64,000 bases of DNA from Siderastrea siderea (GCA_964030785.1 OZ034969.1:38214501-38278500), one strand, 5' to 3'. Shown: positions 40,270 through 51,841, counted from the first letter of the stretch. Notes: a model not told the origin generated them from the sequence alone. Translations and numbers: made by a program.

Positions 40270-40700
40270 GATGTAGGGCAAGGGGTTCAACAAAGTAATC
40301 AGACACAGACAATCTTTGTTTCTTCTACAACTCTGTTTCTACCAGTAACTAACTTAAATATAACCAACGTTGTTTTCCGACTCGTCTGCAAGTGTTTCTC
40401 CTGAGCTTCGTTGATGACGGATTTCAACTATTTAAATGTTCTTCGCCAAAGAGAATTAGCGTTTCTTCGTGAAGATCAATAGTGCATCATTGTTCCTTTT
40501 CCTGAGCACGTGCTCTCTGTTCTTCTTCGTTTTTTCTCTCCTTTGGCCTTTTTCTTTTTTTGGTTACGATTAACAAAAGGAACGGACTTACTTCTTTGGT
40601 GTCCTCGGTTGACTGGTCAACTGTTTCCAGGGGGTGGACTTTTCTGTTGCTCGGTTGAGCGTGCTTGTCCTTGCGGTCTTGAACTGTACAGAAATTCGAC
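40270..40700 (-). other. BEL 5' leader
   Basis: Leader between the 5' LTR and gag. I could not identify a primer-binding site by eye next to the LTR (GTCGAATTTCTGTACAGTTC follows it on the minus strand). No coding region is expected. Confidence 0.5.
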
Positions 40701-41043
40701 TGTAGCGGCGTCAGCTCCGGTGGCGGAGAGATCCGTGAAACTAAAAAGACTAGTGACTCACAGGTTCCACAAGGCTCAGGTTTATTGTGTTAACTGTTAC
40801 AGCGATCCTGTATGGTAGGACGTGTTGGGGCGAATGCTCTAGTAGGTTCTGAGTTAAGCAGCAATAACTGGTGGTTCCCGTCGAATTTCTGTGAGCCTTA
40901 TGGGGTTTTACATGTGTTTCGCGATATTTAAGCTAAGGTCACGTGGTAGCTAGCGGAAAATCATTGTGACGTAAATGCGGTAAAAAAAAGGGAAATACGT
41001 AAAATTCTATGAAATGAAAACGAGGCACACGGGTGCCGTTACA
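40701..41043 (-). repeat. BEL 5' LTR
   Basis: 343 bp. It differs from the other LTR at GCGAATGCTC versus GCGAACGCTC and by one A in an A-run. It is followed on the plus strand by the ATTAC duplication. Confidence 0.95.
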
Positions 41044-41048
41044 ATTAC

Positions 41049-41520
41049 ATTAGCCCAAATGTCACGAGAACCAAACAACAAAGGGAATCCTTCAAACCTG
41101 ACAGTTATGGCACTATATCCATAAAAGCAAACTCAGTCAGAAAGAATTGCCTCAAATTCTAGCCAGGACTCTTAACTTTAACTTGGCATTGGCCGAATTT
41201 TCTGACCTGACAACAGAGACGAATATGTACCAGGTACATCACTGAGGGGTCAGATGAGGGCATATTGCTAAAAAAAAAAGAAGAAGATCTGACTCTTTAT
41301 GGAAGAACATTACTTGTCAAATCACTAGGATATCTCAGCTGATTTTAATACTCTGCCTCAATACTCTCTGTTCCGGAGTCAGTCATTCAGCAAGTCCAAA
41401 GTAAACTATTTGTGTTTTGTGAAAAAACAAAAAGGATAAGATCAAAAGAGAGGCGCTCTATCTACCACTATCAAAAGAAGGCTTAACGTTCCCATGCTTT
41501 CGTACAATGGCAAAAGTGCT
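41049..41520 (+). pseudogene. L1-like LINE remnant
   Basis: In shifting frames one can read LTLYGRTLLVKSLG, then a CLNTLCSGVSHSASPK-like segment, NKKDKIKREALYLPLSKEG and LTFPCFRTMAKVL. This order (GR..LVKSL, W/KNKK.KIKR, L..P...GGL..P.....AK.L) matches the region after the reverse transcriptase in L1-type ORF2. Several one-base indels and stops break it. It ends abruptly at repeat copy B (41521). It is unrelated in frame to the BEL element beside it. Confidence 0.55.
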
Positions 41521-42413
41521 AATAGCGGAGCCAGCGCGCTAGCGCGTCAGCGGAGCTCCATTGCTAAGGAAATTTGGTAATCTATCAAGCCAAAAAATTT
41601 TGGTAGTGACGTAGTAGTCACGTGACTGTCCGTCCGTACGTCCGTCCGTACGTCTGTCCGTCCGCACCACAGGGCTACCAATACACTTCCTACACTGGAT
41701 AGAATCCTGTGCTGAATCCCGTGTGTTTTCGGCACGAAATCGCATGTTGACCCGCGTTGTAGCAAAACAAGCAAAGACAACAAAAGTCAAAAACAAATTT
41801 GTTAGTGGAAAAAAAAAGTTCAAAAGAACACTCAGTTGTCTTTTTGGTGGAAGGGGAAAAGTTCAATCTAGGCGAAAGAAATTCGGCGATAAAGTTCAGG
41901 CAAAAAGTTCAAATTTGCCTCGTCGGTTCTGTTCAAACTCGGTCGGCACACCGCTTGAGTTCGCAGCTTCTCGCAGCGGTTTCGACGCCAAATATAGCAG
42001 AGCTAGTGCTTTTTGGTTTTTTCTGTCCACAACCATGGTTTTTACGGCGTTTCGAACACATTTTGCCAGGAAAAACACCAGCATTTTCATGCTGATAGGC
42101 AGCTTGTCACGAAGAAAGAAATAAGTATTAAAATTAACTACGAAAACAATGTCAAACGCCCATGGCCTAGTGGACTAGTTACCGGCATCTCACGCCGACG
42201 AGCCGGGTTCGACACTCAGTGGGAACAAGAATTTTTTCTTTTTTTTTTCTTTGGTTTTTTTTTTTAATAAAACGACTTGGATGAGAGTATTTTCACAAAT
42301 TAATAACTGCCAGCAAAAACAAAACCAAAAAAACAAAACAAAAAACAAAAGCAAAAAACAGACAAAACAAAAAGGGGGGCTCCGCTTTTAGGCTTGGCTA
42401 AATCTATATATTA
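41521..42413 (+). mobile_element. GCGGAGC-ended element, copy B (deleted form)
   Basis: It starts AATAGCGGAGCCAGCGCG, with GGAGCTCCATTGCTAAGG and a CGTCCGTACGTCCGTCCG run as in copy A. It ends GGGGGGCTCCGCTTTTAGGC followed by TTGGCTAAATCTATATA. At 0.9 kb it is shorter than A or D. It contains one inverted CCATGGTT-centred unit (about 41995-42090) of the type that is tandem in copy C, and a tRNA-Glu-like sequence. Confidence 0.65.
42157..42226 (+). tRNA. tRNA-Glu(CTC)-like pseudogene inside copy B
   Basis: The order GGCCTAGTGGACTAGTTACC, anticodon loop ATCTCAC (CTC with T33) and B box GGGTTCGACAC, with CCCATGG pairing partly to CAGTGGG, closely resembles animal tRNA-Glu. The T-arm and one anticodon-stem pair are broken, so I read it as a tRNA-derived pseudogene or SINE head. 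Confidence 0.5.
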
Positions 42414-42437
42414 TACAGATTTAGCCAAGCCTAAAAA
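42387..42437. repeat. Palindromic junction of copies B and C
   Basis: TTTTAGGCTTGGCTAAATCT on the left arm and AGATTTAGCCAAGCCTAAAA on the right arm flank a centre of about ten bases. The two element copies abut tail to tail here, which gives a strong hairpin-forming sequence. Confidence 0.85.
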
Positions 42438-42519
42438 CGGAGCTCCACTCGTTTTTTTTTGCTGGAACTTATTCATTTTTAAAGTAATTACCAAAAAAAA
42501 ATTAGGACAAAAGTTCCCT

Positions 42520-42595
42520 CCTTCTGGTATACGAACTTGAGCCGTTGGAACGCAAGGGGATCACGTTAACCACTTGAGCAACCTACTATATTGTC
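42520..42595 (-). tRNA. tRNA-like sequence 1 in copy C
   Basis: On the minus strand, GGTTGCTCAAGTGGTTAACG resembles an A box/D-arm and CAAGTTCGTATACC a weakened B box. The anticodon region is not readable with confidence. A near copy lies at 43068-43147. Confidence 0.35.
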
Positions 42596-42665
42596 AAATG
42601 TAGTCTTCATTTAAATACTTAAACAGCTGTTTATTGATCACAGCTCGATCGAGATACACACCCGG

Positions 42666-43510
42666 GTGTTTTTGTGGGGAAATGTGTTCAACCGCCGCAA
42701 AAACCATGGTTGTGGACAGCAAAAACGGGAAGGAACTAGCGCTGCTATGTTTGAGGTCGGGACTGCAGCCTAATGCTGCGAATTCAAGTGATGTTCTTTG
42801 ACTAGATTCGATGTTATGCGAGTTACTGAGTTAAGATAATGTTTTTCTTGGGAAAATGTGTCAAACTGCCGCAAAAACTATTATTATGGACAGAAAAAAC
42901 CGGAAGGCACTAGCTCTGCTATGTTTAATGTCGGGACGTCGGCCAAATGCTGCAAATTCAAGCGATATGTACTTCCACTCGATTCAATTTTACGCGAGTT
43001 ACCTGAGATATGTGAGTGGCGATTAACACGGGTGTTCTTCGTGGAAAAATGTGTTCGGACGTACCCTCGCAAAAGTTCCCTCCCTCTGGTATACGAACTT
43101 GAGCCGCTGGAACGCAAGGGGATCACGTTAACCACTTGAACAACCTGCTATATTGTCAAATGTAGTCTTCATTTAAATACTTAAACAGCTGTTTATTGAT
43201 CACAGCTCGATCGGGATACACACCCGGGTGTTTTTGTGGGGAAATGTGTTCAACCGCCGCAAAAACCATGGTTGTGGACAGCAAAAACCGGAAGGAACTA
43301 GCGCTGCTATGTTTAATGTTGGGACGTTGGCCAAATGCTGCAAATTCAAGCGATGTGTACTTCCACTCGATTTAATGTTACGCGAGTTACCTGAGATATG
43401 TGAGTGGCGATAAACACGGGTGTTCTTCGTGGAAAAATGTGTTCGGACGTACCCTCGCAAAAACCATGGTTGTGGACAGAAAAAAAAGAAGGCACTAGCT
43501 CTACTATGTT
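42666..43510. repeat. Tandem units of about 190 bp centred on CCATGGTTGTGGACAG
   Basis: Five units begin near 42666, 42840, 43032, 43227 and 43419 (spacing 174-195). Each contains GGGTGTT(T/C)TT, AATGTGTTC, CGCAAAAACCATGGTTGTGG or a variant, and a CTATGTTT phrase. The unit near 43032 is split by a second tRNA-like segment, giving a higher-order pattern. Confidence 0.75.
43068..43147 (-). tRNA. tRNA-like sequence 2 in copy C
   Basis: Second copy of the segment at 42520-42595 with a few changes (GAGCCGCTGG, CTTGAACAACC). It was probably duplicated together with flanking unit sequence. Confidence 0.35.
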
Positions 43511-43872
43511 TGGCGTAGGGACCGGTGCCAAATGCCGGTGCGAACTCAAGCAATGTGAAAGTCCTCAAAGACAAATTTCGGTTCATAACTTGAACTTTTT
43601 GCCTTCCACTTTAACATTATAGATATCAGCCATTTTTTCTCGAGTTGAAAACTTCTGGGCAATCGTTTTGCCAAATATTAAGCTCTTGAAAAAACCTCTT
43701 TTCCAAAATAAGGCATTCTCCTCCCCATGGTCGGGTTGTCTTGGGACTTCCCTCACCCTCCCCCAGAGTCCCTATGGACGGGCGTATGTATGTACATACG
43801 CTGACTTCATAACCAAAATTTCTCACATCGATACGTTACCAAATTTGCTTTCCAATGGTGCTCCGCTGGCAC

Positions 43873-45931
43873 ACTGTGGACGCGGGTGTTTCGCAGAACA
43901 GCGATTTCGAGGATACACACCAAAAAAATGTTCTGTGGAACAATAGCCATTGAAGGAAAAATCTATCTTTTGGAAAGCTTGGTTTGATAAAGATTTTCAC
44001 TTTGTCCCAGATCTTCTAGACAAGAACGGCAATTTCCTCAGGCTGTCTGAACTTAATGATAAGTACGAAATAAAAACTATTTTTTGCAGTACAACAGCAA
44101 GTCATCTCCGCAATACCAGTGTGTCTACCAAATGAGGCTTTGAAATCTCTTATTACCCGACGACGTTCAGAACAGGATGGCAATTTGTTTCAATTGCCAA
44201 TCAACGTGTAGATTTATTATTATTGTGCTCTTTCTCGTGTTTAGGTTTTCTGCAGCGCCTTATTATGCTGTGGAATCTTCATCCGTAACATCTTTAAACC
44301 TGGACGCCATCCTGGCACTGAAATATAGGAAACGTTGCCATAGCAATTTTGTAATCTCACATGTGAAATTATAAATTAACGGTGAAATTTTGCACCAAAA
44401 TTAAGGAGTAATTTTTCACCCACGATACTAAGGAAATAACCTACTCCCTAGCACTTATACTGAACAACAAAATATTATTATTGTGGCACGTGTTAGTGAA
44501 CACTTGTATTTTGAAGCACTATGCATTTTATGTTAGAAACTGTTCCATTTCTACAGTTAACTAAAATGAGCTTCAATTTTTTGAGGGCATGACTTTGTGA
44601 TGCAGAAATTTTGTTAGCTATCTACCTACGTATAGAGACTTAATTGACACTGCCCTCGACACTTTCAATTTTCAACTATATTACTTTCATCACATTAAGT
44701 ATTTATTTACAAAGACTGTACATCATTAATACTGAGAAGATAACAATACAAATGGGATGAGGAGTCTACAGAAAGCAGAATAGCTTGTAAAGATAAAGAC
44801 CCGCTGTCTGATAATTAACATAATGTATGTATAGGACGTCAGCAAATTTACTATTGAACAAACAAACTAAAGCACACAGGGTTGAAGACAACAGCAAGAT
44901 GAGCTGTAGCGTAACGTATTGTACTTAGTAACGTAATAGTAACGTAATAGTAACGTATTGTACTTAGTCGTCCTCCCCGTTTCCACCAGCTGTCTCAACA
45001 AAACTTGTCACGAGAGTGGGCCAGAATACCGGGGCATCTTTTAGTCTTTTTTTGGCTGCATCTTCGAGCAAGGAAATGTAGAGCGCCTTCCTTCTTACAG
45101 TTTCGATTGCAATCCTTAATCAGGTGCTTCATGCTTTTTTAGGCTTATCCTCTTTTACCAAAATGCAAACATTATGGGAATCGTAGACCATAAAATGTGT
45201 TAAGTCAAGGATGCTCAGCACTGATTCTCTTGCTCTGGAGAAGTTATCGCCCTCCTCCTCCTGCATAAATATCTTGCTGTTACCCAGACTGATGTTTCGT
45301 ACCCTTTTGCAGCATTATGAACACTCTTCAAGAAATTTGTGAAGCGGTCGAATAAGAATAATAATGATAACAATAAGCTTTAATAAGGCCCATCCGGAAG
45401 CTTTGAGAATTGCAGTCGAAGCTGAAAGAAAAAAGCGCCATACATTTCCTTCCTTGAAGATGTAGTAAAAAGTTACACCTATTGATAGCTGGACCTCCCT
45501 TGTGACAAGTCTTGTCAAAGTAGTTTATGGGGAGGAGAAGGAGGGTGAAGTACAAAATGTAGCCAGAACGGTGAAGTGTAAAGCTGTCTTTCAATGTGTG
45601 CTTTAGTTTGCTGGGGTGTCGAGAGAGGGATTCGATTAAAGCATCCCCAGCTCCTTGTCAGTTGGCTTCAAAGGTCGTGGAAAACACAATCGAGTTACTT
45701 CAGACTATCTTATCAGCTTTCCATGTTCCTTCAAGTTTTAAGATGCATTCTGCTCCGCCTAAATCCTATTTCAATGATTTGTTTGCATAGATATATTTTT
45801 TCCATTGCTGCAGGAGCAATAAGATCTTTCTGTACAAAAACGTATTTGACAAAGGTGATAACTGACAGAAGTTCAACAATATCTAAGTGACAGTGGGGTC
45901 AAAGTTGTGTGGTGTTGTGCATTAAACCAAT
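43873..45931. other. Gene-free stretch
   Basis: No supported gene. 44460-44660 belongs to the dispersed repeat also seen at 26300-26470. A small tandem block of GTAACGTA(A/T)T... units lies at 44910-44970. An AATAATAAT-rich segment occurs near 45355. Nothing else stands out. Confidence 0.45.
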
Positions 45932-46162
45932 TTAAATGTCTCCATATATTTTAAGAGATGAAGTGCATTCAATGAAGGTTTGTTCAAGGGAGTCCCGTTT
46001 CGTGACACTCACGTGACATTCACTGTTATTGTTAACTTCATAACGTTTACGTTTTTTGTTGGTGATGAGAATAAGGTGCAAACGTTTGAAGGAGAATCGT
46101 CTCAGCCTATCAAATTTAGTCGTTTTGTAAATGTTACTTACCCTTTTCCCAACTGGTTGCAA
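45932..46162 (-). pseudogene. LINE zinc-binding tail remnant
   Basis: The minus-strand frame contains FSFKRLHLILITNKKRK and RDSLEQTFIECTSSLK, a decayed match to the FRFKLIHRIIVTKK and DSIEHTFIEC segments of the LINE remnant at 3310-3957. It therefore belongs to the same LINE family, with the Cys-x2-Cys lost. Short and non-functional. Confidence 0.55.
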
Positions 46163-46482
46163 TCACTTCATTTTTTTCTGACCATGTTTTTTTTTTCGTT
46201 TGGTATAAGGAATAATTGGTAGTAGTGTTTGCACAGCATTTTAGGAAGGATTAACACTTTTCCTTTTGAAAATTATTACACAGGGGGTCTTATAATCTTT
46301 TACAAGCTATTCCGCTTTCTGAAGACTCCTTATCACATTTGTACTGTTATCTTCTCAGCAGTCATAATGTATATTCTTTGTTAATAATTACCTAATGTGA
46401 TGGAAGTAATATAGGTATTTCTTCATCACAAATCATGCCCTCGACAGACTGAAGCTCATTTTATATATTAGTTAATTGTAAT
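46163..46482. other. Gene-free spacer
   Basis: No gene. 46400-46480 reversed shares AAAATGAGCTTNA and CAGTTAACTAAAAT-like words with the dispersed repeat at 44560. Confidence 0.4.
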
Positions 46483-48342
46483 ATGTAGAACTAGCCAAGC
46501 CTAAAAGCGGAGCCGCCAAGGAATAAACTGGTGTTTGTTTCTCAAAACTAGTCCTGTAACTTTTCGGTCTGAAATATATTTCGGGGCTTTTTTTAGCTCG
46601 TTCACTTTCGAAAAGTGTTTCTCAAAAAGCCCGAAAGTGTTTCGAATTATTGTCCTCCAATATTTTGGGGATCTGTTCTGTAAAACCAAGCTCGAAAGGT
46701 CATTCTAGAGGCTGAGCACAGCTTGATTATTTTTTTTGGGGGGGGGGGCATCAAAATGAACACATATTTTACTCACGACTTGCCACGAGCCGTCTTGCTT
46801 GGTTTTTGCATTGTTTCCATATCCTGTTATTCAACTGTCAAGACTTGTCAAATGTCCTTGGATTATTGGCTGTTCGCTTGAATGAACTTGAAACGGCGCT
46901 CATTTACAACAACAAAATAAAACTTAAATGGGTTATCTTCATCACGTTCAGATGTTAACAAATAACATGAACTGCCACTATTAGTCTAGTCAAAAATTTA
47001 TACTTGCATTTCACCGGCATTTTACCAGGATTACCCGAAAGAAAGGATTTGGAGAGCTTCGAAGCACCTGTAAATTTTACTAATCGAAGAAATGTCATGT
47101 AGGTTTTAGTGGCCGCAAAGAAATTCGAGCACTATGAGGAACACACATTACTTACCGGATAAAATACATGTACCTTTATAAAGCCAAAACTGCTTCTCTT
47201 ATAGTTACTTAAGTAACTTTTATATTTGGTTCTCTCGTTTCTTAAATAACTTTTATATTTCGTTCTCTAACTAGAGACCATGAGATTGCAAAAAAAGCAA
47301 ACACCAAACGCGCTTTAAATTATGGCATAAGTTTTGTGGATGCGAAGTAAGCCAATATAAAGTTAGCCGCTTTGAGGAACGCACAAAACTATTTTCATAA
47401 GCTTTAAACCGACAACTGATTACTATTTTAAAAACGTCTAGGACAAGTAAATCGACAATTGCACAAAGAGATGGACCCTCGCAGACAAAATTGAAAGCAA
47501 TTATTTGCCGTAATCTCACTGAAGTGATGCTTGTGCTGTTGCCTTACCAACTAGGCTTTGACCTACTGTTATGAATAAACAGTCACAAAATAATGGCACA
47601 GAAATCATTTTTGAAAAAGTTTATTCGAAAACCCGTAAGTTTATATTTAAATGCAATTTGCGTCACATTTCCAGCATCGTGGGTCCGTCCTCTCTGGTGA
47701 AATTGGCTGAGCACGGCAAAATATTCAAGACTACATCTGTCACAAATCTGAGAGCGTTTTCTACTAATTTTTTAGAACCAAAAGTAAATGACACATTTCT
47801 AATGACATAGATTAAATTTCCATTTTAAAACGTAATTTCTTTGACCGTAATACTCAAAATCATCTACCTTAAACTCTTTAAAAACTTCACTTACTTGGCT
47901 GTGATTCAGAACAAGGGAAGCTCTCCGTTGTGAAAAATTGAAAGATGAAGTCCTTTGAAGGCAGCTTTCGTAACCTGAACTTTTCGCCTTCCACCAGTAT
48001 TCTTTTGAACCTTTTCTTTCCATTTACAGATATTACATGTTTTTCTCATGGTTTTTTGCTTAACTTTCCAAAGAAACCTCTTTTTCAAAAGTGACGATGG
48101 TCATGCGATTTCCCGCCAAGACAAACGCCGATTGCCCAAAAGCACCGCGCGATTTCCTGCCAAGAAAAGATGGTATTCTCAACTCCCCGCCTGGTTGTCT
48201 TCGGACTCCCCTCCCCCTCCCCCAGAGTCTGTCAGGCAGGCGTATGCCGACGTCACAACCAAAATTTCTCAGATCGATAGGTTACCAAATTTCCCTAGCA
48301 ATGGAGCTCCGCTGGTGGGCTTTGCGCGCGGGCTCCGCTACA
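46483..48342 (-). mobile_element. GCGGAGC-ended element, copy D (inverted, longest)
   Basis: This is an inverted copy of the element at 4664-5966. It begins with CTAGCCAAGCCTAAAAGCGGAGCC (46491 on) and ends GGAGCTCCGCTGG...GGGCTCCGCTA (48340). 47280-47400 matches 5400-5480 reversed and 47800-47980 matches 5110-5280 reversed. It is longer than copy A because of extra sequence around 46990-47270. No transposase. It abuts the 5' side of the gypsy element and may have replaced part of its LTR. Confidence 0.65.
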
Positions 48343-48553
48343 AATTGAACAGTTTCTAACATAACACATGTGGCGTATCAAAATATAAGTTGTAATGGCG
48401 TGACTGCATGCGAGGGCCTGGATACATATCCGGGACTCACGAGTGGCGGGAACATTATGTTATGCACATTATGTATTCATATAGATTTGACAGTTTTTCG
48501 GACATGAAGGACTTCGAAGTAACACTGTGTAATATGGCAATAGGACATTAAAT

Positions 48554-48565
48554 TGGCGACGAGGA
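48554..48565 (+). other. Gypsy primer-binding site
   Basis: TGGCGACGAGGA just upstream of the gag ATG fits the TGG start of LTR-element primer-binding sites (complementary to a tRNA CCA end). It implies that the 5' LTR ended near 48552. Confidence 0.55.
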
Positions 48566-48575
48566 AAACTAAGGA

Positions 48576-49324
48576 ATGGTGGCCAACATTGGATACAAGC
48601 AATTTCTCGAATTCGACGTTCGGAAAGACCCTGAAACAGGCTATGTGCAATTCGTAAAATACGCTGAGCGGTTTCAGAACATCCACTTGAAAGCCTACAA
48701 CATCACAGACAAGGCACAACAATGCTCCTTATTGTTAGATTCGATAGGCGAAGCCACTCTCGATATATTTGAACAGCTCGGTGATACTGGAACGGATTTG
48801 GATGGAGCCACCAATGAGCTACGAAACAAGTTCAAGGAATTGCAGAACCGGTTGTTCATTATACACAAGTTTCGTTGCATCAAACAAGGAAAGGACGGAA
48901 CCTGGGATAGTTGAGAGCGGAAGGCGAACGCTGTGATTTCCCGACGGGCTGGTTGGATACCAAGATATTAATGGCCATGATAGAGAATGGTAAGACTAAG
49001 AGGGTGAGAAGAACGTTATTACAAGATCAGCTAACGTCAGCCGAAGTTTTTAAATACGCCAGATGTCTGGAAAGCGCGGATCAACACACCACAAAAGTAG
49101 AGAATGAAGCTTCAACAGAAGTTACTGTCGAACAAGAAGTTGCTAAAATCAAAGCGGAGAGAATTAGAGAAAAATCGTGTTTTAATTGCGGAAAACATTG
49201 GCCACATCAAGGGGGGCCAAGAAAATGTCCGGCTTTTGGTAGGCAGTGTACGCGATGTGGGAGAAGAAACCATTTTGCAAAGTATTGCAAAAGCAAGCCA
49301 GAAATTAAAGCCACGAGGGTTTAG
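48576..49324 (+). pseudogene. Gypsy gag with two zinc knuckles, frameshifted
   Basis: The first frame (ATG 48576) gives a retrotransposon capsid-like protein (GYVQFVKYAERFQNIHLKAY, then NELRNKFKELQNRLF) that stops at 48914. A second frame from about 48911 continues the same protein (EGERCDFPTGWLDTKILMAM, EVFKYARCLESA) to two knuckles, CFNCGKHWPHQGGPRKC and CTRCGRRNHFAKYCKSK. A few codons appear lost at the junction. The product would have been the nucleocapsid/capsid protein of the element. Confidence 0.75.
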
Positions 49325-51301
49325 CGCAAGGAGACAAGCAGAAATCTGACACATCTTCTCACAGCAGTGACGAAGAGTCTACTTGCACGTGGCAAGCGGT
49401 TAACGACCCATTGGCACTTTCCATAATGCTAATAATCTGGTTCCATCGCGCAATGTTCGGCCAATTTTGCTCACCTGTGAAGTACAAAGAAATATATACC
49501 ATATATTCTATGTGATATTTTGCGCTGTGATGTGGTAGAAGCCATTTTTGGTCGCGATTGAACTTTTCCATGGAGCGATGCCACCAAAGGCTCGAGGGTA
49601 GGCCGGCAAGAAACTGCAACCTTCGGGTTTGGCTTACAAATTCAGTCTTTCATGTAAATGAAGTAAGTCTATTAGATCGCCCGTAAGTGCCCCTGTGTTT
49701 TACAAATTATTCTCAAATCATTTTGTTATCTCTTTTCAGTGCATGTACTCATTTACTGTGAGGTGAGTTTTTCAACATCGATACGTGACCAATCGACCAG
49801 AACAAAGTATTGTCTGCACGGCAAAATATATATGAAGTACAAAACTTCTCAGCTCACTGGCGGCTTCGTTTTGTTCTGCATTGAAATAAAACTTTCGGCG
49901 AAAGTTGAAAGAGGTTTTCTGCCTCTGGCCGTCAAAATTTTTTCCATGTGAGTTTCGAAAGTGGCTAAAAACAGCATCCGCCGGCGGTGCTCATTTGAAA
50001 TTATGCCCAATGCAAATTAGATGCAACGGACAGAAAAGAGCCGACTGGAAGTATGTTTTTTATACAGAAAACTTCACGGCTTGCTGGAGGTTTCAATTTC
50101 GTTCGCATCGGTCTCAAACTTTCGGTGAAAGTAGGAACAATTATCCTGCGTCTTGGCGTTATTATTTTTCTTTTAAATAGGATTTTTGGAGGCGAAGAAA
50201 ATGTCCTTGACGACTGCTACACAAAGGCGGGTTGAGCGGCCGAAAACAAAGTCCGCAAAAGTATTTGACAGGCTTTTGATATCTGACAAGGCTGCATGTT
50301 GAGACAAAAAAATTACTTACTACCGACATTTCAAACTCAGTGTCATTTCTTCCTGGAGATGAGAGGCTGTAATTTTTCCTCTTGAGAGATCGCAGCCCAT
50401 GTCGGCCGGTCGAATCAAAGTAAACATGCACAGTGCATCACAGTAAGTGCTAATGGGTCTTTAACCCTAGGACCTTCAGACAATAGGCCCCTAAAAATAG
50501 TGCTAACATTCTCATCGCCAGAGCTACGCGGCTTTTTTTCAAATTACGTCTCTTGTAGTTCTGGTAACGGCCCAAATTTTATTTTTTTTATTGGCCGATT
50601 CAAACTGTATGCGCAATAACGTTAAAATTTTTTGGCTTCTACGCATAATGTTTTATTTCTGGTTGAATTAATCAGGGCATTACTTGATCAATTTCCACGC
50701 AAAGAATGTGTCTTAGGGCAGATTAAGTGACCAAATTTTGCTGTTTGGTTAAGCACGTAAGAATTTAAAGTGGTAGAAATTGTCGCTAAATGCCAGCTAT
50801 TCTTTTCTTGCTACAGCATTTTCTACGAAACTACAGCTTGTCCATAAATAAACTTAAATGTAACTGTCTCATCAACTTTTGTAGTGATCTCTTGATGTCG
50901 ATGTTTAGAAACGTGGGCGCCAAATGCTTGTGGAAATTTTCCATGGGGTAAAACATAATACGGTGTAGCATTTAGTGGCGAAGTGATAAGTACACAACTG
51001 ACATTCTCACACAATAGAAACCAGACGAATGTAATACAATTCAGTATAATGCAAATGCAATACCTTTATTCAGGCAAGATACAAATCCAAAACCCATGAG
51101 CAAAATGCAGGAACAGTCATTCTTCCGAACAACTTCGGTACGAAAGGCAGCTTCGTAAGTTTGTTCCTTTTAAAGCTCCAGGTTGTCAGAATTGTCATGC
51201 CCAGAGCTCCACGGACGAGACTAGAGCAGGCGCAATAACAACTTGACGAATTCGACATGCACTACCGGATGTCGTGAATGTCATGACATCTGTTAATGGC
51301 T
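49325..51301. other. Non-coding stretch between gypsy gag and protease
   Basis: No gene. It contains a diverged tandem duplication of about 210 bp (49836-49960 and 50048-50170 share GAAGTA..., AAAACTTC and AAACTTTCGG(C/T)GAAAGT). It is probably an insertion that separates the two halves of the gypsy element, but I could not find clean ends or a duplication. Confidence 0.4.
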
Positions 51302-51789
51302 GATACGAGGGCCTGACGATCCCACCACTGACCGAACCGATTGCAGGCTCTGGGAACGAGAATGCAGTGCTAATTAGTGGCGTTGGCATCACAGTACTTC
51401 CGGACAGTGGTGCTATGGTCAGCGCTATGGATGAGGCAACGTTGAAGAGATACGGCCTGGACAAGAGAGTAAAGACCAGAAAATCAAGATGCCAAATAAA
51501 ACCATACAGGGCTGCCCCAGAAACAAACCTCCTACCTGTGCTGGGGAGTTTTGAAGCGCTAAAGGAAGCTAAGACGAAAATGAAAGTGGTTACGTGGCAG
51601 CTAATAAAGGGAGACACCCAGACTGCACCGTTGCTTAGTTACAACAATGGAAAAGACCTTGGAATGATACTAGTGACCAATGCGATTTCAAAAGAAAGCA
51701 ATCAAACCAAAGAGGAGAAATATGTAAAGGAAATTTTAGAAGAATACAAGGACCAATTTGAAGGATTTGGAAAGCTAAAAGGAATTTAG
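51302..51789 (+). pseudogene. Gypsy protease and protease-RT linker
   Basis: An open frame reads GLTIPPLTEPIAGSGNENAV and then ITVLPDSGAMVSAMDEATL, where DSG is the aspartic protease active site. It continues to a linker ending DQFEGFGKLKG before a stop at 51789. The Asp-Ser/Thr-Gly site and position before RT are standard for Ty3/gypsy. The stop and a frame change at about 51790-51850 separate it from RT. Confidence 0.7.
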
Positions 51790-51841
51790 GTTGATTTGAA
51801 TGTAGATCCCGATTTCAAGCCAGTCACAACCACCACGCCAA

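Larger units (their letters stand above)
28349..41043 (-). mobile_element. BEL/Pao LTR retrotransposon, interrupted by a DIRS element
   Basis: Two LTRs (28349-28692 and 40701-41043) of 344 and 343 bp begin TGTAGCGG and end CCGTTACA in the plus orientation. I see one substitution and one A-run length difference between them. The flanks ATTAC (28344-28348) and ATTAC (41044-41048) form a 5-bp target duplication, as expected for BEL/Pao. The element is read on the minus strand: gag near the right LTR, then protease, reverse transcriptase, RNase H and integrase toward the left LTR. Without the nested DIRS it would be about 8.0 kb. The LTR similarity indicates a recent insertion. Confidence 0.95.
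42416..43872 (-). mobile_element. GCGGAGC-ended element, copy C (inverted, expanded)
   Basis: This is an inverted copy of the A/B/D family. It begins at the palindromic junction with B and ends near ACCAAATTTGCTTTCCAATGG and GTGCTCCGCTGG. Internally it is expanded by tandem units of about 190 bp and by two minus-strand tRNA-like segments. No transposase frame. Short frames here repeat with the units and are not genes. Confidence 0.65.

Noticed and set aside
39299..40293. Programmed frameshift in BEL gag
   Set aside because: No slippery heptamer or stable downstream fold is apparent at the switch, and other one-base lesions occur nearby. A mutation or assembly error is simpler.
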